Assembly: GCA_900175165.2 (NCBI GenBank)
Contig: FWWN02000653.1
Location: 1 to 64,000 of the forward strand
Origin: Rhizomucor pusillus
Taxonomy: Eukaryota > Mucoromycota > Mucoromycetes > Mucorales > Lichtheimiaceae
Direction: 5' to 3'
Length of the DNA: 64,000 bases
The notes under the pieces are model-generated. The model saw nothing but the letters and a program-made list of their open reading frames with translations, made no database searches and had not been told where the DNA came from. This document shows, in pieces, positions 22,572 through 33,583 of this stretch (position 1 is its first letter; the number at the start of each line of letters is the position of its first letter). The translations under genes and the position numbers were made by a program.

Positions 22572-22928
22572 CCTTTCAGATCCCGTCGGAGTTGCTGCAT
22601 AATAAAAATTTTCCATGCTGCGTGAATAATGGAAATGAAAGGTGATCGATTACTGTGACATCTTTGATTGGCAAAACTGTTGCTGTTTATTTTGGCGGTT
22701 GTCATCAATAACGAACGATATAAGTTAAAAGCCGAACAAATGCATGTTCATTGGATGCATATCGGGTGGCCAGATTCCCAGCACTGTTATACTACAATAA
22801 GTAATGATTTGATCCAAAGAGCATATAGATTAATTATCCTCGGCGCTTCTTGCGATGAAATATTGTGCTCATACAGCTAGGAGACTAGAGAATTGATGTT
22901 TTGAAACTTCATTTTGTTATTCTATAGT

Positions 22929-24700
22929 TTATTCGGGTTTGGGAAGATCATAGACAGCAAGAAGCTCCTGGCCCTTTTCGATCTTTTTAATGGCTGTAGC
23001 AGTAATGTGATGATCGCCTTCCTTAAACTCCAACACGGTGTTGGCTTCATCTTCAGACTTTGCGTGACCAACGTAGGTAGAGATCTTATACAATGCAGCG
23101 CCTACGGAGGATTGTTCTCCAGCTGATGTCTTGCGGATTTTCTCAGAGGATTCCTAAAGGTATACATAGTTAGAAACCTGCTATGGATTAAGTTTGGACT
23201 TCCTTTTTTCTTTGACTCGACTTACCCTTGTCTGAACGGGCTCGGTAGGAACAACAGCGTAGCAGTTGTACATTAAGCGGCCCTTGAGAGACAAGTAAAT
23301 TTCATCAGTCAAAAAATCTTCTACGCCAGGCACTTTGTTTCCGAGGAGATGTGCAATGGACTTGGTTTCTTGCAAAACTTCAGGGTTGGGCTTAATATCC
23401 AAGTATCGGAAGCGATCGATGTGATCCCAAGCTCCAAAGTGAATCTTGGTTGGTTCAGACGAATCTTGTTCTTGTTCTTTCTTATTCTTCTCCTTTTCTT
23501 CGGCGACCATGGCGCAAAGGAAGCGTGCGATCATGTAGGGGTACTTTTCATTGCGTTCAAGCGCGCTCTGGAAGAAGCTCTTTTCTTTGGTTTCGCTTTC
23601 GGCATCAACAGTGTTGTTTGTGCAAAGGAATTGGTGATAATCCTTGTCGGCGAGTTCTTTGCATTTTTCGCTGCAAAAGGCGACCTTGTCGCAGTTGGTG
23701 CAGCGAACCTTGTTTTCTTCCTCTCCAACCTTTTTGAGACAGAAATTGCAAAAAGTGCCCTGATTATACAGCGATTATCTCAGTTGACTCACATGTCATG
23801 GTTGCCTTTAAACATCGTTTCCATACCTCCAATTCTGGGTGCAACGCGGACACGAAGGAAGGCTCGACGTAAATAAGCTGACCTTCTTCGATATCCTCAT
23901 CCGCTACCAATCCACGGCGTACAATGGGTGTGCCATCCTCCGTCTTTCCTGCTGGTAACTCTCCAATCTTGACGTGAGTTTCTTTCGGAGGGAATTGCTC
24001 GTAGAATTCGCTCTGGCGCTTGTTTTGCTAGAGAGATATTCAGATATGCATGAGCCACATATTCTTCGCAATGCACTGTGCTCCAGATATTTTTACCTCT
24101 AGCGACATGATGTTGATGAGCAAGTTAAATACAGTTTGAGGAAGAGTCTTTTGGTAGATCATGATCAACTCGAGAGGTGCAGGGTAGATCTTGAGCGCCT
24201 TGTAAAATGGCAACAATGCCTGACCGTAATATTGTTCACCTGGCACTGAAGTCAGCATTTGCAATGTTTTTTTTTCCTCTGAAAATGGTGTCGTACAGAC
24301 CTTTTGCACACAATCCTTCACCGAGAGCCACTTGCTCCATAAAGTATTTCTCCTTTTCCTCTGGCGTCTTTGGATACGCTTCCTTGGAAGCAGCGTCGAG
24401 CACAGACTTAATAAGCTCAGCAATATCGAGTTTGGCCTTTTCTTCGGCTTTCTTTGCTTCCTTGGCCAATTTTTTCTGCTCGCGTTCTACATAGTTTTTA
24501 CAAGACAAAGAAAGAGTTTTTTGTCAACATACGCGGGTTGTTCTCAAGCAACAGGACAGGTTTGTCAAAACTTTACTCAATTTGCGGCGGAACTGAGGAT
24601 CATTGCGTCTCTTGTAGTCAAAGTAGACGAGGTAGCCGACACCCAAAGAGACAGCTGCGCCAGCTGCAATGAGTGCAATTGTTTGTGGTTTCATGCCCAT
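22929..24700 (-). CDS. Tom20 mitochondrial import receptor fused to a MYND zinc finger and SET-like domain
   Basis: The N-terminal half is Tom20: a signal anchor (IALIAAGAAVSLGVGYLVYF) followed by DYKRRNDPQFRRKL, a charged linker, MEQVALGEGLCAKG and ALLPFYKALKIYPAPLEL, then MIYQKTLPQTVFNLLI, which forms the presequence-binding groove. After an intron (phase 0, after INIMSLE) the same frame continues with FYEQFPPKETHV and a SET N-part (RGLVADEDIEEGQLIYVEPS). It then has a perfect MYND finger (CNFC, CTNC, CSEKC, then H/C in YHQFLC) and a SET C-part (LKGRLMYNCYAVV to KIEKGQELLAVYDLP). The catalytic NHSC motif expected in SMYD-type SET domains is absent; the position reads YVGHAKSEDEAN. The gene therefore resembles an outer-membrane receptor carrying a probably inactive methyltransferase fold facing the cytosol. 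Every junction is a consensus GT-AG intron in frame, which supports one gene. Confidence 0.85.
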
Positions 24701-24935
24701 GCTTTATACTCGCTCGCTTTGAAAAGACGCGGGCTCTCTGTTGGCTGCAGAAAAAAAGTTTAGCGTTTCTTAGCGCGTCGGACTGGAAGGCTGGCTTGTT
24801 TTCAGACATGAGACAACCGATGGGCAATGACGTTATATAATCCGATGATGTATGTGTGCCCAATACGAATATAAGCTTAATGGACTGTTGCTGGTAGCCA
24901 CGATCGGTTGCCATGGTAATCCATTATCAATGCTT

Positions 24936-26154
24936 TTATTCAAATGGAAATAGGTATCCAAATAAAAAGTGCTGTACAACGGGTACTTTCTTCAAAACTT
25001 CTGCAATGTACATTTTCGCCATACCAGTGTTCACTTTGTTCCACGAGGGTACGCTTGAAATGTCATATAGCATTGGCGAATGCTCGAAAAATGGTCCACG
25101 TTTCACCTTTGCATTGTCAAGCTAACTGCTCTTTCATTCTGATTGGTATGAACAATTGCTCTTACCCCGTGGATATATTGAATACATCGGAAATACATAT
25201 AGTCATTAGCCATTGCATCCACCGTCTCTTTCTGCAAAATTGATCGCGGTTTTAAGCGTGGATGATCTTTTTGCACGAACAGAGTAAATTCAGTTATCAA
25301 TGATAAAGAAAAATCTTGCAGGGCAGGCTTACCTATCAGCTGCGCACTTCCCCAAACATATGGTAAGAACTGATAGTCATCCAAACCCCATACTCCGTGA
25401 CTACCGGCGGGTTCGAGGGTATATCTTCGTTGTATTTTACGCGCCAGCTCGAGATATCTCACAAAGATGCGCAGTACGACGGCTTGATAATCTTCTGACG
25501 AGAATCCACCCAGCATTGCAATACCTGCTAACCATGCAAAAAAGTTCAGTTCATGACCAGAACCATAGTCGATGCGTGTGCCGTTTCCAAACCCGCCGAC
25601 TAGGTACACCGTCAGCTCGGGGATAGCGGGGTGCATACCGGGCGGCAAAGCAGTCTGCATTAAAGCATGTGCATTCTAGAAAGTGAAGTATAATCTGTTA
25701 ACCTCGCAGTCTCTCTCCCTCTATACATATCCATCAAAAACAGATGAACTCAAAACACGCACTTGCTCAACTTTGTTTAACCACTGGCGGAACGCCTTGT
25801 TGCCAAATCGCTGTGGGTTCTCAAGTGGTGGGAATTCAGCAAGCCAAGAGTCCATGGTATCCAACATGTCCAGAATCTTTTGCGTTTGCTGAGAGAGTGG
25901 GATTTTTCCCTCGTTTAGAAGCAGCACATACAGAGAGACATAGCTTCAAGCAGTACCTCAGAGACATGGCAAGCGTCCGAGACCTTTTTCTGCGTCACGC
26001 TGGTGTTAAGCAAGACAGTGAAGGTCATGATACGCGCAAAAGCTTTGGTCTTTAAGAAACGGTCAATGTCGGACGCTGTATGTATGCATTTCTGTGGCTG
26101 TATGTATTTATACGATGCTGCAAGGTTCGGCAGAGACTCTTCAATTCGTTCCAT
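24936..26154 (-). CDS. serine/threonine phosphatase 2A activator / peptidyl-prolyl isomerase (PTPA, Rrd-type)
   Basis: It activates the PP2A catalytic subunit and has proline-isomerase activity in the family. The diagnostic core [18 protein letters not shown] is present and is followed by [31 protein letters not shown], a family block, comes next. The C-terminal exon, too short to stand alone, reads [17 protein letters not shown] and [11 protein letters not shown]. It joins to QYIHG by a GTAAGA...CAAAG intron. The N-terminal exon opens [16 protein letters not shown] at 26154; an in-frame ATG at 26187 would abut the stop codon of the upstream gene. Only about 33 bp separate this start from that stop, so its promoter must lie inside the neighbour or the two are co-transcribed. 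Confidence 0.93.
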
Positions 26155-26187
26155 TGAAAAACAAGGAGACAACTGCAACCACTTCAT

Positions 26188-27766
26188 TCATTCCTTTTCA
26201 TCATCGTCGCTACTAAGCCACTGAATGAAACGACTAGTTCTATCTCTTAACTCGTTATATCCTGACAACGCCTCGTGCCATGATATAAACGCCTCGTCTT
26301 CTACAAGGTCACAGTCGTACCAGGTAGTAAACGCAACGACAGTCTTGCTTTGCAAAGCTGGGCAGCGTTGCGTCACAAACCTCTCCCATGCTTTAAGCAA
26401 GGTTCGCTGGTCCGCTGCTGTCTTGACAAACTATAAAGCAAAAAAGGTCCCATGTTATTCTTACAATTCCATCACACCTGCGCGTCCAGCCTAATATATA
26501 TACTTGCCGTTTTGAAAAGAGGGGCACGTAGCTCGAGAACTTGCTTCACACTCGGCGTCTTTTCATCCAAAAGGCTCACCAGAAGCACGTAGAATAGCTG
26601 CCGCTTTGATAAATCGTTTCTCATCTCCACTTTGGTTACTTCTTTCACATCATCCGATAATTTGCCATTTGAGCGCTCAGGCGACGGGTTCTTTATGAAA
26701 AACGTTTTGAGGTCCGCGATAATGGTTTCCTCGAGCGCAGTCTTGCCTGGCCTAGGTGAAGGAGTCTTTGTTGGCGGTATACTAGACTGATCATCAGCAT
26801 ACCATTGCTGGCTTTTTCCGTCAGCTGCTTGTTGCTCAATATACCTACATGTCCATGCGCGCTTGTTCTTCCTTGGAGAGGTGTACAATTTTCATCCACG
26901 ACTTATTGGTTTGCTACCACACAATAGTTAGCTTGACTTTTATGCACATATTTCGAATATATTCACATGGTTTTACAAAAGATAGCCTACACTAATGTTT
27001 CCATTCATCATGTTTTGTACACTACGCTTATCTCCAGCCTGCTGGATAGAGAGCTTTGAAAGTTCTTCTGTAGCACTGTCCACATTTTCCAACTATAAGT
27101 CATCTTTTTCTTCCCCTAAAATTGATAATTCTCCTTTCTTTTTTATTGATATACTTACTGTGCAGTTCGGGTATCATTAGATTTTGCTTCTCCTACGGGA
27201 CGGGTATCCGTACGGGATCGCCATGCAACCTCGTCTCCATTTTCATGCTGCTTCGTGCGATGCTGCGCACGTGAGGTCTCGTGATTAGGTCGTTCCTTGA
27301 GTTCTGCTTCGCCGTGTGCTACACAAGAACAACATAAGTAACGAATGCTATCGTTTTTCCGTCAATCCAAGATGACGACCCATACCAAAGTGACACTTTG
27401 GTCCATACTGGCAGAATTTATCCCGCATGTATCGCTCGCAAAGCTTTGTCTTGTACAATGGGTTCGATTCGGCTTCGGACGCCGCCTTGTGACGCTGGTC
27501 CTCATCAACACGTTCTCTGAGTTCGGCAATACCGTGGGCAAATGTACACTTTAAACCGTACGGGCAGCTTCCCTCCGTCTCGAACCGTTCACACAATCGT
27601 GTTTTGTACAATGGATTGTGGCTGTGATTGCTGCTACCGTTGACGTTACTGTGCGTCGTCGTTTCCGCTGCTGCTTGATGACGACGAGCAGGCGACGATG
27701 TTGCTGAAGGGGATGGAGAAGGACGGCCGTTCGCAAGCCGTCCCGCGGCAGTCTCCTTTTCATGCG

Positions 27767-27828
<62 letters not shown>

Positions 27829-28409
27829 CTTCGATTCTGCCTGTGCTTTTGTCTCGATTCGATAAATGATTGGGCATATTTGAACACGTCCTGCATACTT
27901 TTAAAGATGACCTTCTCGGTTGCAACAGCTTGATTGCACCACTGCAAATGCACACCTTCGGCGCTAGGTAATAATCGCGCATGGTTGTCAAGGATCTGTG
28001 CAAGTCGATATACTACTTTCTTTGGCCTGAAAATTGATTCCATGGTTAACCATCAGGATGATATAAAATATATGTGTATTCAGGTACCTCGTGCCTGAGA
28101 GATACTTGAGCTCGATCTTGAAACCTTCTTCCACTCGCAGATCTTTAGGCCTCAAGCCTGTCGTTTCAAAGGTTTCTCGCAATGCGCATCTGCAACGTCG
28201 TTCGTCTGTAAGCATTCATATTGTCGGAATAAAGGTTAGCATAAGAATGCTTACTTGATTTCGTCCTCTTGTCCAATGACCTGTCCCTTTGGACAGAACC
28301 AGTGTTTCTTGTTTGTGAACGAGTCGTTTAGTAACAGATATTCGACGTTTCGTTGAACACGGTATATCAACAGCCCAGAGTATAGGTTATTCTGACAAGG
28401 TTTATCCAT
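26188..28409 (-). CDS. fusion protein: Nudix (Ap4A hydrolase-like) + two CCCH zinc fingers + W2-like domain
   Basis: Residues 1-~140 are a Nudix domain of the diadenosine-tetraphosphatase type. The Nudix box starts at Gly42 (GQVIGQE) and reaches RETFETTGL at 56-64; the last catalytic-box Glu of REXXEE is Thr here. FKIELKYLSGTRPKKVVYRL and SAEGVHLQWCNQAVATEK extend the domain. A polyQ tract and Pro/Ser linker follow. Two TIS11-like fingers come next: YKTRLCERFETEGSCPYGLK..FAHG and YKTKLCERYMRDKFCQYGPK..FAHG, the second rebuilt across an intron. Later exons (SWMKIVHLSKEEQARMDMPG, LEETIIADLKTFFI, RQLFYVLLVSLLDEK, KAWERFVTQRCPALQS, RFIQWLSSDDDEKE) look like a W2/eIF5C-type HEAT domain. All introns keep frame, but one (26431-26507) uses a GC-AG border. 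The combination suggests an mRNA-binding regulator with a nucleotide-sensing module; this is inference. Confidence 0.8.
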
Positions 28410-28891
28410 GTGAAGAGGATGTCGCTCGAGAATCAAATATGCGTTGTTTAAACGAGCTGAGCAACAGATCAGCCGGTAGTAGCAGTAGTAGCAGCTCACA
28501 AGTCACACAAGCGGGTGGAAAATTCGAAACATCCCTCACATCGACATTTTTGGAACTCTGCCGTCGCAGCAAACAACTACTGTTAACTTCCAAACCTCCT
28601 TCAATTCCTTTTATATGTGATGGCATTGTTTTAGGGGAAAAAAGAAAAAATGGTGAGAAAGAGAGAGAGGTAGAGAGAGGTAGAGAGAGAGATAGAGAGA
28701 CTTTGTGAATGTCTATATGAGAGATCGAAAAAATAAGAAAGAAAAAAAAGAAAGGAAAAAAAAGGAAAAATGGTAAAGACACAAAAGTACAGATGTGTGA
28801 AAAGAAAAGAGAGAGAAAAAGAAGAAATATTACAGACGCTTTTTTTTTTTGAGAGGGTTTTTTATACAGGTTAGATGGTTGATGCTTTGTT
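28410..28891. other. intergenic with GA-rich tracts
   Basis: 5' flank of the Nudix-CCCH-W2 gene and 3' flank of LARP1. It holds long purine runs (GAGAGA near 28660-28710 and 28800-28830) and A-runs. The 178-codon minus frame across it is the translation of these tracts plus the end of LARP1. Confidence 0.5.
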
Positions 28892-31547
28892 TTAAGCAGC
28901 ATGCGACGATGCTCCCGATGGTCCACTGACACTTCCACGTTGTTTCTATTACAAGAACATTTAATAAATCTTGGAGTAACTTAGCAGTAGCTGCTAGGGA
29001 TAACTTACGCCGTTGTGGGGGACCTTGTAGGTCTCATCACCTTCCTTCTTTGGAGCCTGAGAGTTTCTAAAGTCTTGAACCGATTTGTATTGGCTGACGA
29101 GGCTATTCAGACGTTCATTGACCTTGAGTTCTCTCTTTGCCTTATCCTTGCGGTAGTAGAGGTATGCCCAGAACTTTTCAAGGCCATAGAGATGGCCATT
29201 GTCATAGTCAGCCAACGTCAGTTCCTGGAAATCAGCAAAGACTTCCTTGCGGTAACGCTTTTCAAGGCCGTAGGAATAGAAGCGGAAGAGACACTCCAAA
29301 CCATATCGGTAGTTTTGGTTGGCATCCTCGACCGCCAGCTTCTTGAACTCATTGTACATGCGCTTGTTGAAGTGATCACGCAAGAAGTGGGACCAGAAGC
29401 GGAAAAGAGTGTTCATTTCCTGAGATTGGCCAACACCCAATCGCTTGCGCTCCTTCAGTGCCTTTGCGTGGTACTTGTAGTACTTGTGCTGGACAAAACC
29501 GTTTTCTCTCAACAACTCATGGCTAGGATGCTCAAAGTGAGGGAACGAATGCGCGATATCCAAGGACGTGGAAAGCTCGTTGAAGGCTGGTGACTTGCCG
29601 TAGCTGGAGGCAAGCAAGTCGTTGGGGTTGTAGTGGTAAGCCTGGTCGCTGAGTACCCAGCCAACGTGTCCATCATCGTGCTCCTTTTTACCGGAACGAG
29701 GCGTGGTACCAAACAATGCACTGCTGGGAAGCGATTCTGGTCGGACAGGGTAGAATCGAGGAGCCTTCTTGTTGGATTTGATAGGCTTTGCATGGATGGT
29801 CTTGCTGGAGACGTAGCTACCGAGTTGTTCACCGCTTTCTCTTTGTTTGGCGCTTGCGCTCAGCTGGGCAAAGTGTTCCTTATCCATGGTACCGACCTTG
29901 CGGTTACCCAATCCATTCTCGTTGGTGACCAGACCGGTTTCATACTGATACAATCCTTCGTTGATCATATCGAGGATCTCGTCGTTCATCTTTGCGCGAT
30001 CGTACGAGGTGTGGGACTTGTCGCGCTTGCGCTGAGTGACAATCATGATACGTGCGACGGTTTCTTCGTCGATTTCCAGATCATCCTCCTCATCATCAAA
30101 TTCAGAATCATCGTCAGACAAGTAATACTTTTGAACAGTGTTGGGTCGAGCACCGTCCTGCCAGTCGTCCTCAAATTCAAAAAGATCATCCTCTTCCTCC
30201 TTTGGGCGAGATTGCGATTTGCGACGTTCGCTGCCGTTTGTCTGCTTTGCTACAGGGATGCTGGGACGAGCAAGGGAAGCGAGCGTTGGTGGGTTGGCAG
30301 GCAAGTTGCTTTTGACAACATCAGCTGCAGTTTGCTGCTTTTGTGCTGGCAAAATCCAAGTTTGCCATCCTTCCTTCTTGCGAACTTTGTCGTCTCTAAC
30401 TTCAAGCAATTCACTTTCCTGCAGTGATTCCTTAATCAAGTTGATATCGGATGCAAGAGCCTTGACACGGTTGAAGTTGGCAAGAAGTTGGATATCGACA
30501 AAGCCTTCCGAGTTCATCTAGATGTCCCCTTTGTCAATAATATCTGCGAATCGTCCAATGACCTCCATGATTGTTTCCAACCTGACTACGCAAGAAGATA
30601 TCCTTGCACAAGTTATCGATGCTAAAATAGTATTCACTGTTGGCGTGCATGAAAAAGCCGAATTAGTCGAGCTGTTTTTTGAAACGTATACAAAGTCAAC
30701 GTACATTTGCTGGAGAATATAGGATTTGAGTGTTTCGGCGTCAACGCTGATGTAGTAAGGTCGTACACGGTTTCCGTTGGCATAGTCGTGGCGGCGGCTG
30801 CCAGAGTATCCACCACGGCCACGGCCACGGCCTCGTCCACGATACACAGCGCGATGGAATGACGATGGCTGAGAATGGGATTCTGTCTGTTCATTCTCCT
30901 TGTCGGCTTCGGAGTGGTTGTCCTTTTCAGCTTTGTCGGCGACGGCAGTGGTGGATGAACGAGCAGCAGCAGCTTGGCTTCCACGACGAGACTTTCTTCC
31001 ATCACGACGATCCCGTCCTCCACGAGAGCTGCGGGAGCGGCCGTTGGGTGTTGGTGTAGAGTGTGTAATGGTCGGGGTATATGGTTTCCATTGACCTCTA
31101 CCTTTGGCTAGAAAACGGAACATCCGGAAACGTGAGAAACTGTATCACAACTAAAATGTGGGCGCAACACTACGTACCCTTGGGAGCAACAAACTTCTCC
31201 TTTGGCTCTTCCTCGGCTTCCTTGGCCTTGTCCGCAGCTTCTTTGGGTGCAGGCCAGGCAGCATCGGCGAGGGGAGCTAATGTAATCAACAAGTCTGAAT
31301 ACGAACGCTGGTTTTATACCGATTTTACGTAATCCCCATTTTATGTACCTGAAGGTGCTTCCTCTTCCTTTTCCGTCTGTTTGGCAGCAGATTTGCGTGC
31401 TTGCCAGACGTTCACTGCGGGAGCTGGTGCTGCAACTGTCTGTTTGGTGGTGGTTTCGCTCTTTGGTTCTTCAGTTTGACCATTGGCGACAGGTTGTTCG
31501 GGTTTCTCGGCTTTGGTCGACTCGGCAGGAGACGAGGCGGTCACCAT
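28892..31547 (-). CDS. La-related protein 1 (LARP1 family)
   Basis: An RNA-binding regulator of mRNA stability and translation that in other eukaryotes recognises 5'TOP/cap structures and poly(A). The N-terminal ~190 residues are disordered and end in RGG-like repeats ([11 protein letters not shown]). The La motif is complete across two introns: [29 protein letters not shown] sequence in parts, then [20 protein letters not shown] and [14 protein letters not shown]. The C-terminal half carries the tandem DM15 repeats that bind the cap region: [60 protein letters not shown] and [20 protein letters not shown]. After [11 protein letters not shown] an intron leads to a last exon ending [13 protein letters not shown]. 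The start [10 protein letters not shown] at 31547 is the first ATG. The domain order and DM15 region mark LARP1 rather than the Sro9/Slf1-like LARPs. Confidence 0.92.
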
Positions 31548-32077
31548 GGTGAATGACTATACTGTAGGTGTTCTGGAGTAGCTAACGTTCCGTTCTCTTT
31601 CCAAGCCCGTAATGAGGTAGGAAAGAGGTGTTTGGAGTTCTTAGGACCTGTAAGTTTCAAGTCGTTATCAAAAAAAGTATTTTTCAAGGTGGCTTTTAAC
31701 TCGATGCGCAAAACTGGATTTCTCCAAAATGGCGGTTACCCTACGAAACCTCCTCTGCACTCTCAGCCCAACGAATCTTGCAATATTCAGGATACTATAC
31801 AAAGTCGAAACAAGGATTGCTGCATGGAACGCAATAAAACGAAATCAAAATATAGGAAGTTATATCTAAGTATAGATTCCTTGATATGAGACCAGAATCT
31901 CGGCTTTTAAACTCAAAGTTTTAAGATACAGTTTCATGTAGAATAAAGAGGAATCATTGTTGTTACTTTATTGCATAAGAGAGATCTCGTTCTCTATTAA
32001 TTCTAAAGTTGAGGACTTTGCGACTAAGCTTCATCAACACAGCTTATCATTATTTAGCAAAAAGGTTTACGATGAGG
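31548..32077. other. 5' flank of LARP1, no gene
   Basis: AT-rich, with no supported frame. Confidence 0.5.
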
Positions 32078-32584
32078 TCAAATGTCTCCCAAAGCAGGCT
32101 GGTTGTTTTCCTTTAAATATAGTTGTAATCGTAACATCCTATCTCGATGATAGACAGTGTTACAGCTATGGCACATCTTGATTCGAAATTTGTTCTTTGC
32201 TGGTGACGTGCCAATTTTTAATACTCTTCCTGTGCAAAGACAGCGAGGACGGATTATTGGAGTATAGAATTCGTCAACTCGGAAAAGCACAATATTTCGT
32301 CTTGCTGCTGCATGTTTTAGATGCGGCAGCAACTGCGTCTCCATGGACGATGCAAAGTCAAGAATCTTTGTCTCTATGCCGTCAACACCGACCGCTAAAA
32401 GCACAGTCCGTGATAGTGGTGGAGAAAGTTCTGCAAGATTGTTTGCGGCTTTCGACCAAGTCTCCTTCCAGGCAACTCTTGTCGCGAAGAATATGTCCAG
32501 TTCCGTCTTGTAGGCGGTCTCGAGTAAGCGGCGTGAGCTATGTGCTCCTCGTATGTAGATCATACAATCATCTTGATGTCGCAT
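32078..32584 (-). pseudogene. C-terminal remnant of a Fanzor/TnpB-like RNA-guided nuclease
   Basis: The frame MRHQDDCMIYIRG...GDI resembles the last third of Fanzor (eukaryotic TnpB/IS607-like) proteins. It has the RuvC-II glutamate in LFRVDEFYTP. A zinc-ribbon follows with a CLC pair, then CHSC, and the RuvC-III aspartate is in CNTVYHRDRM. No upstream half with the RuvC-I aspartate is visible: a stop precedes the ATG, and the flanking 800 bp hold only broken coding-like bits (for example a minus frame reading GDTLTFGAQTLVLYHERD at about 32610-32715). It is therefore most likely a decayed transposon piece. The ORF itself is unbroken over 168 codons, so domestication or a small exon of a larger gene is not excluded. 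Confidence 0.6.
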
Positions 32585-33583
32585 AACAAACTATTCCGAC
32601 TGTCCTGAATTCGTTATCATCTGTTGACGCTGTAGTCATACACAACACGATATCTCGCTCGTGATAGAGGACAAGGGTTTGCGCACCAAAAGTCAGAGTA
32701 TCTCCTGCTTGCATGGCACAAGACGACGATGATAGTCTTCACGGGCATATGGAGTTATGTGGAACTCGTGATTGACAACCACGTATACAACAGCGGTTAT
32801 CCGCTTGAGCATCGCCGGAGAGGTTTTTCACTGGGACTTGTCATCTTCTGTTGCGAACTTGGAACCATAGTACGAATGACACGCTTGTGCATTCTTCAGA
32901 GATCTCAATCCTTATAGTCGATTCCGAACCAACGGCTGCCGGGGAAAGAAATAGGAATAATCAAAGCATAGGGGGTGGATTAAGAGCGAGAGCCGAGGAC
33001 GGCTTCAATGAGGCATACCCGGATGCCATCCCGCTGTCTCAGGTAATTCTGCGCACTTGAGAACATGGAAAGGACAAGTAAACCCATATTGGAAGCCTGT
33101 CCTGGATAATCTGCGATACTTCAATGGAAGTGCTGGCAAAGGAGGAGAGATATCCACTATTATTCAGGGATCCCGCATTTTGATAGTTCCGGAATTCATG
33201 CTCCCTAGAATCCCGGCATTCACCAAGCTTCGGTGTATGTAACCCTTTCCAAGGATAGCATCTATTCATCGATGTCTCTTTAACTTTAGTATACGTATAC
33301 CTTACTGGACTGGAGATAAACAATATAGCTGCATAGTTAAGAGAATAAGTTGCATACAGCACATATTTAAGCCGTCGGGTCCTCAGGAGATAAACAGAGA
33401 TAGTGCCGTTAAGGGAGGGGATTCTCATTCAAACAGACTTTCTAATTTCAGTCTCCCTTTACGCACGCGAATAATAAGCCTGTTTTCAAAGCTTTTCTCT
33501 TTTCTTTTCCTTTTCCTTCCATTCTTTTTGCTTTTATTTTATTTTCTAATACCTTGCGTTATTTTCTTGTTTGATTTGCATGC
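32585..33583. other. degenerate coding-like sequence, no intact gene
   Basis: Several short frames on both strands look protein-like (for example 33057-33242 plus) but are broken by stops and have no recognisable family. This is probably mobile-element debris attached to the Fanzor remnant. Confidence 0.4.

Larger units (their letters stand above)
22245..22640. repeat. repeat block U (U2 gene plus flanks), inverted copy at 36435-36865
   Basis: The U2 gene and roughly 100 bp on each side are shared with 36435-36865 in opposite orientation. The similarity includes upstream promoter sequence (GTGATCTGAAAGGTATA-like) and the downstream A-rich tail. Confidence 0.85.

Noticed and set aside
28402..28938. 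178-codon minus frame rich in Phe/Leu/Ser
   Set aside because: Translation of GA-rich intergenic tracts, joined to the last exon of LARP1 and the leader of the next gene.
29633..30427. 264-codon plus-strand frame
   Set aside because: It lies wholly antisense to the LARP1 DM15/La exons and is the shadow of a biased coding sequence; hydrophobic runs come from complement of charged codons.
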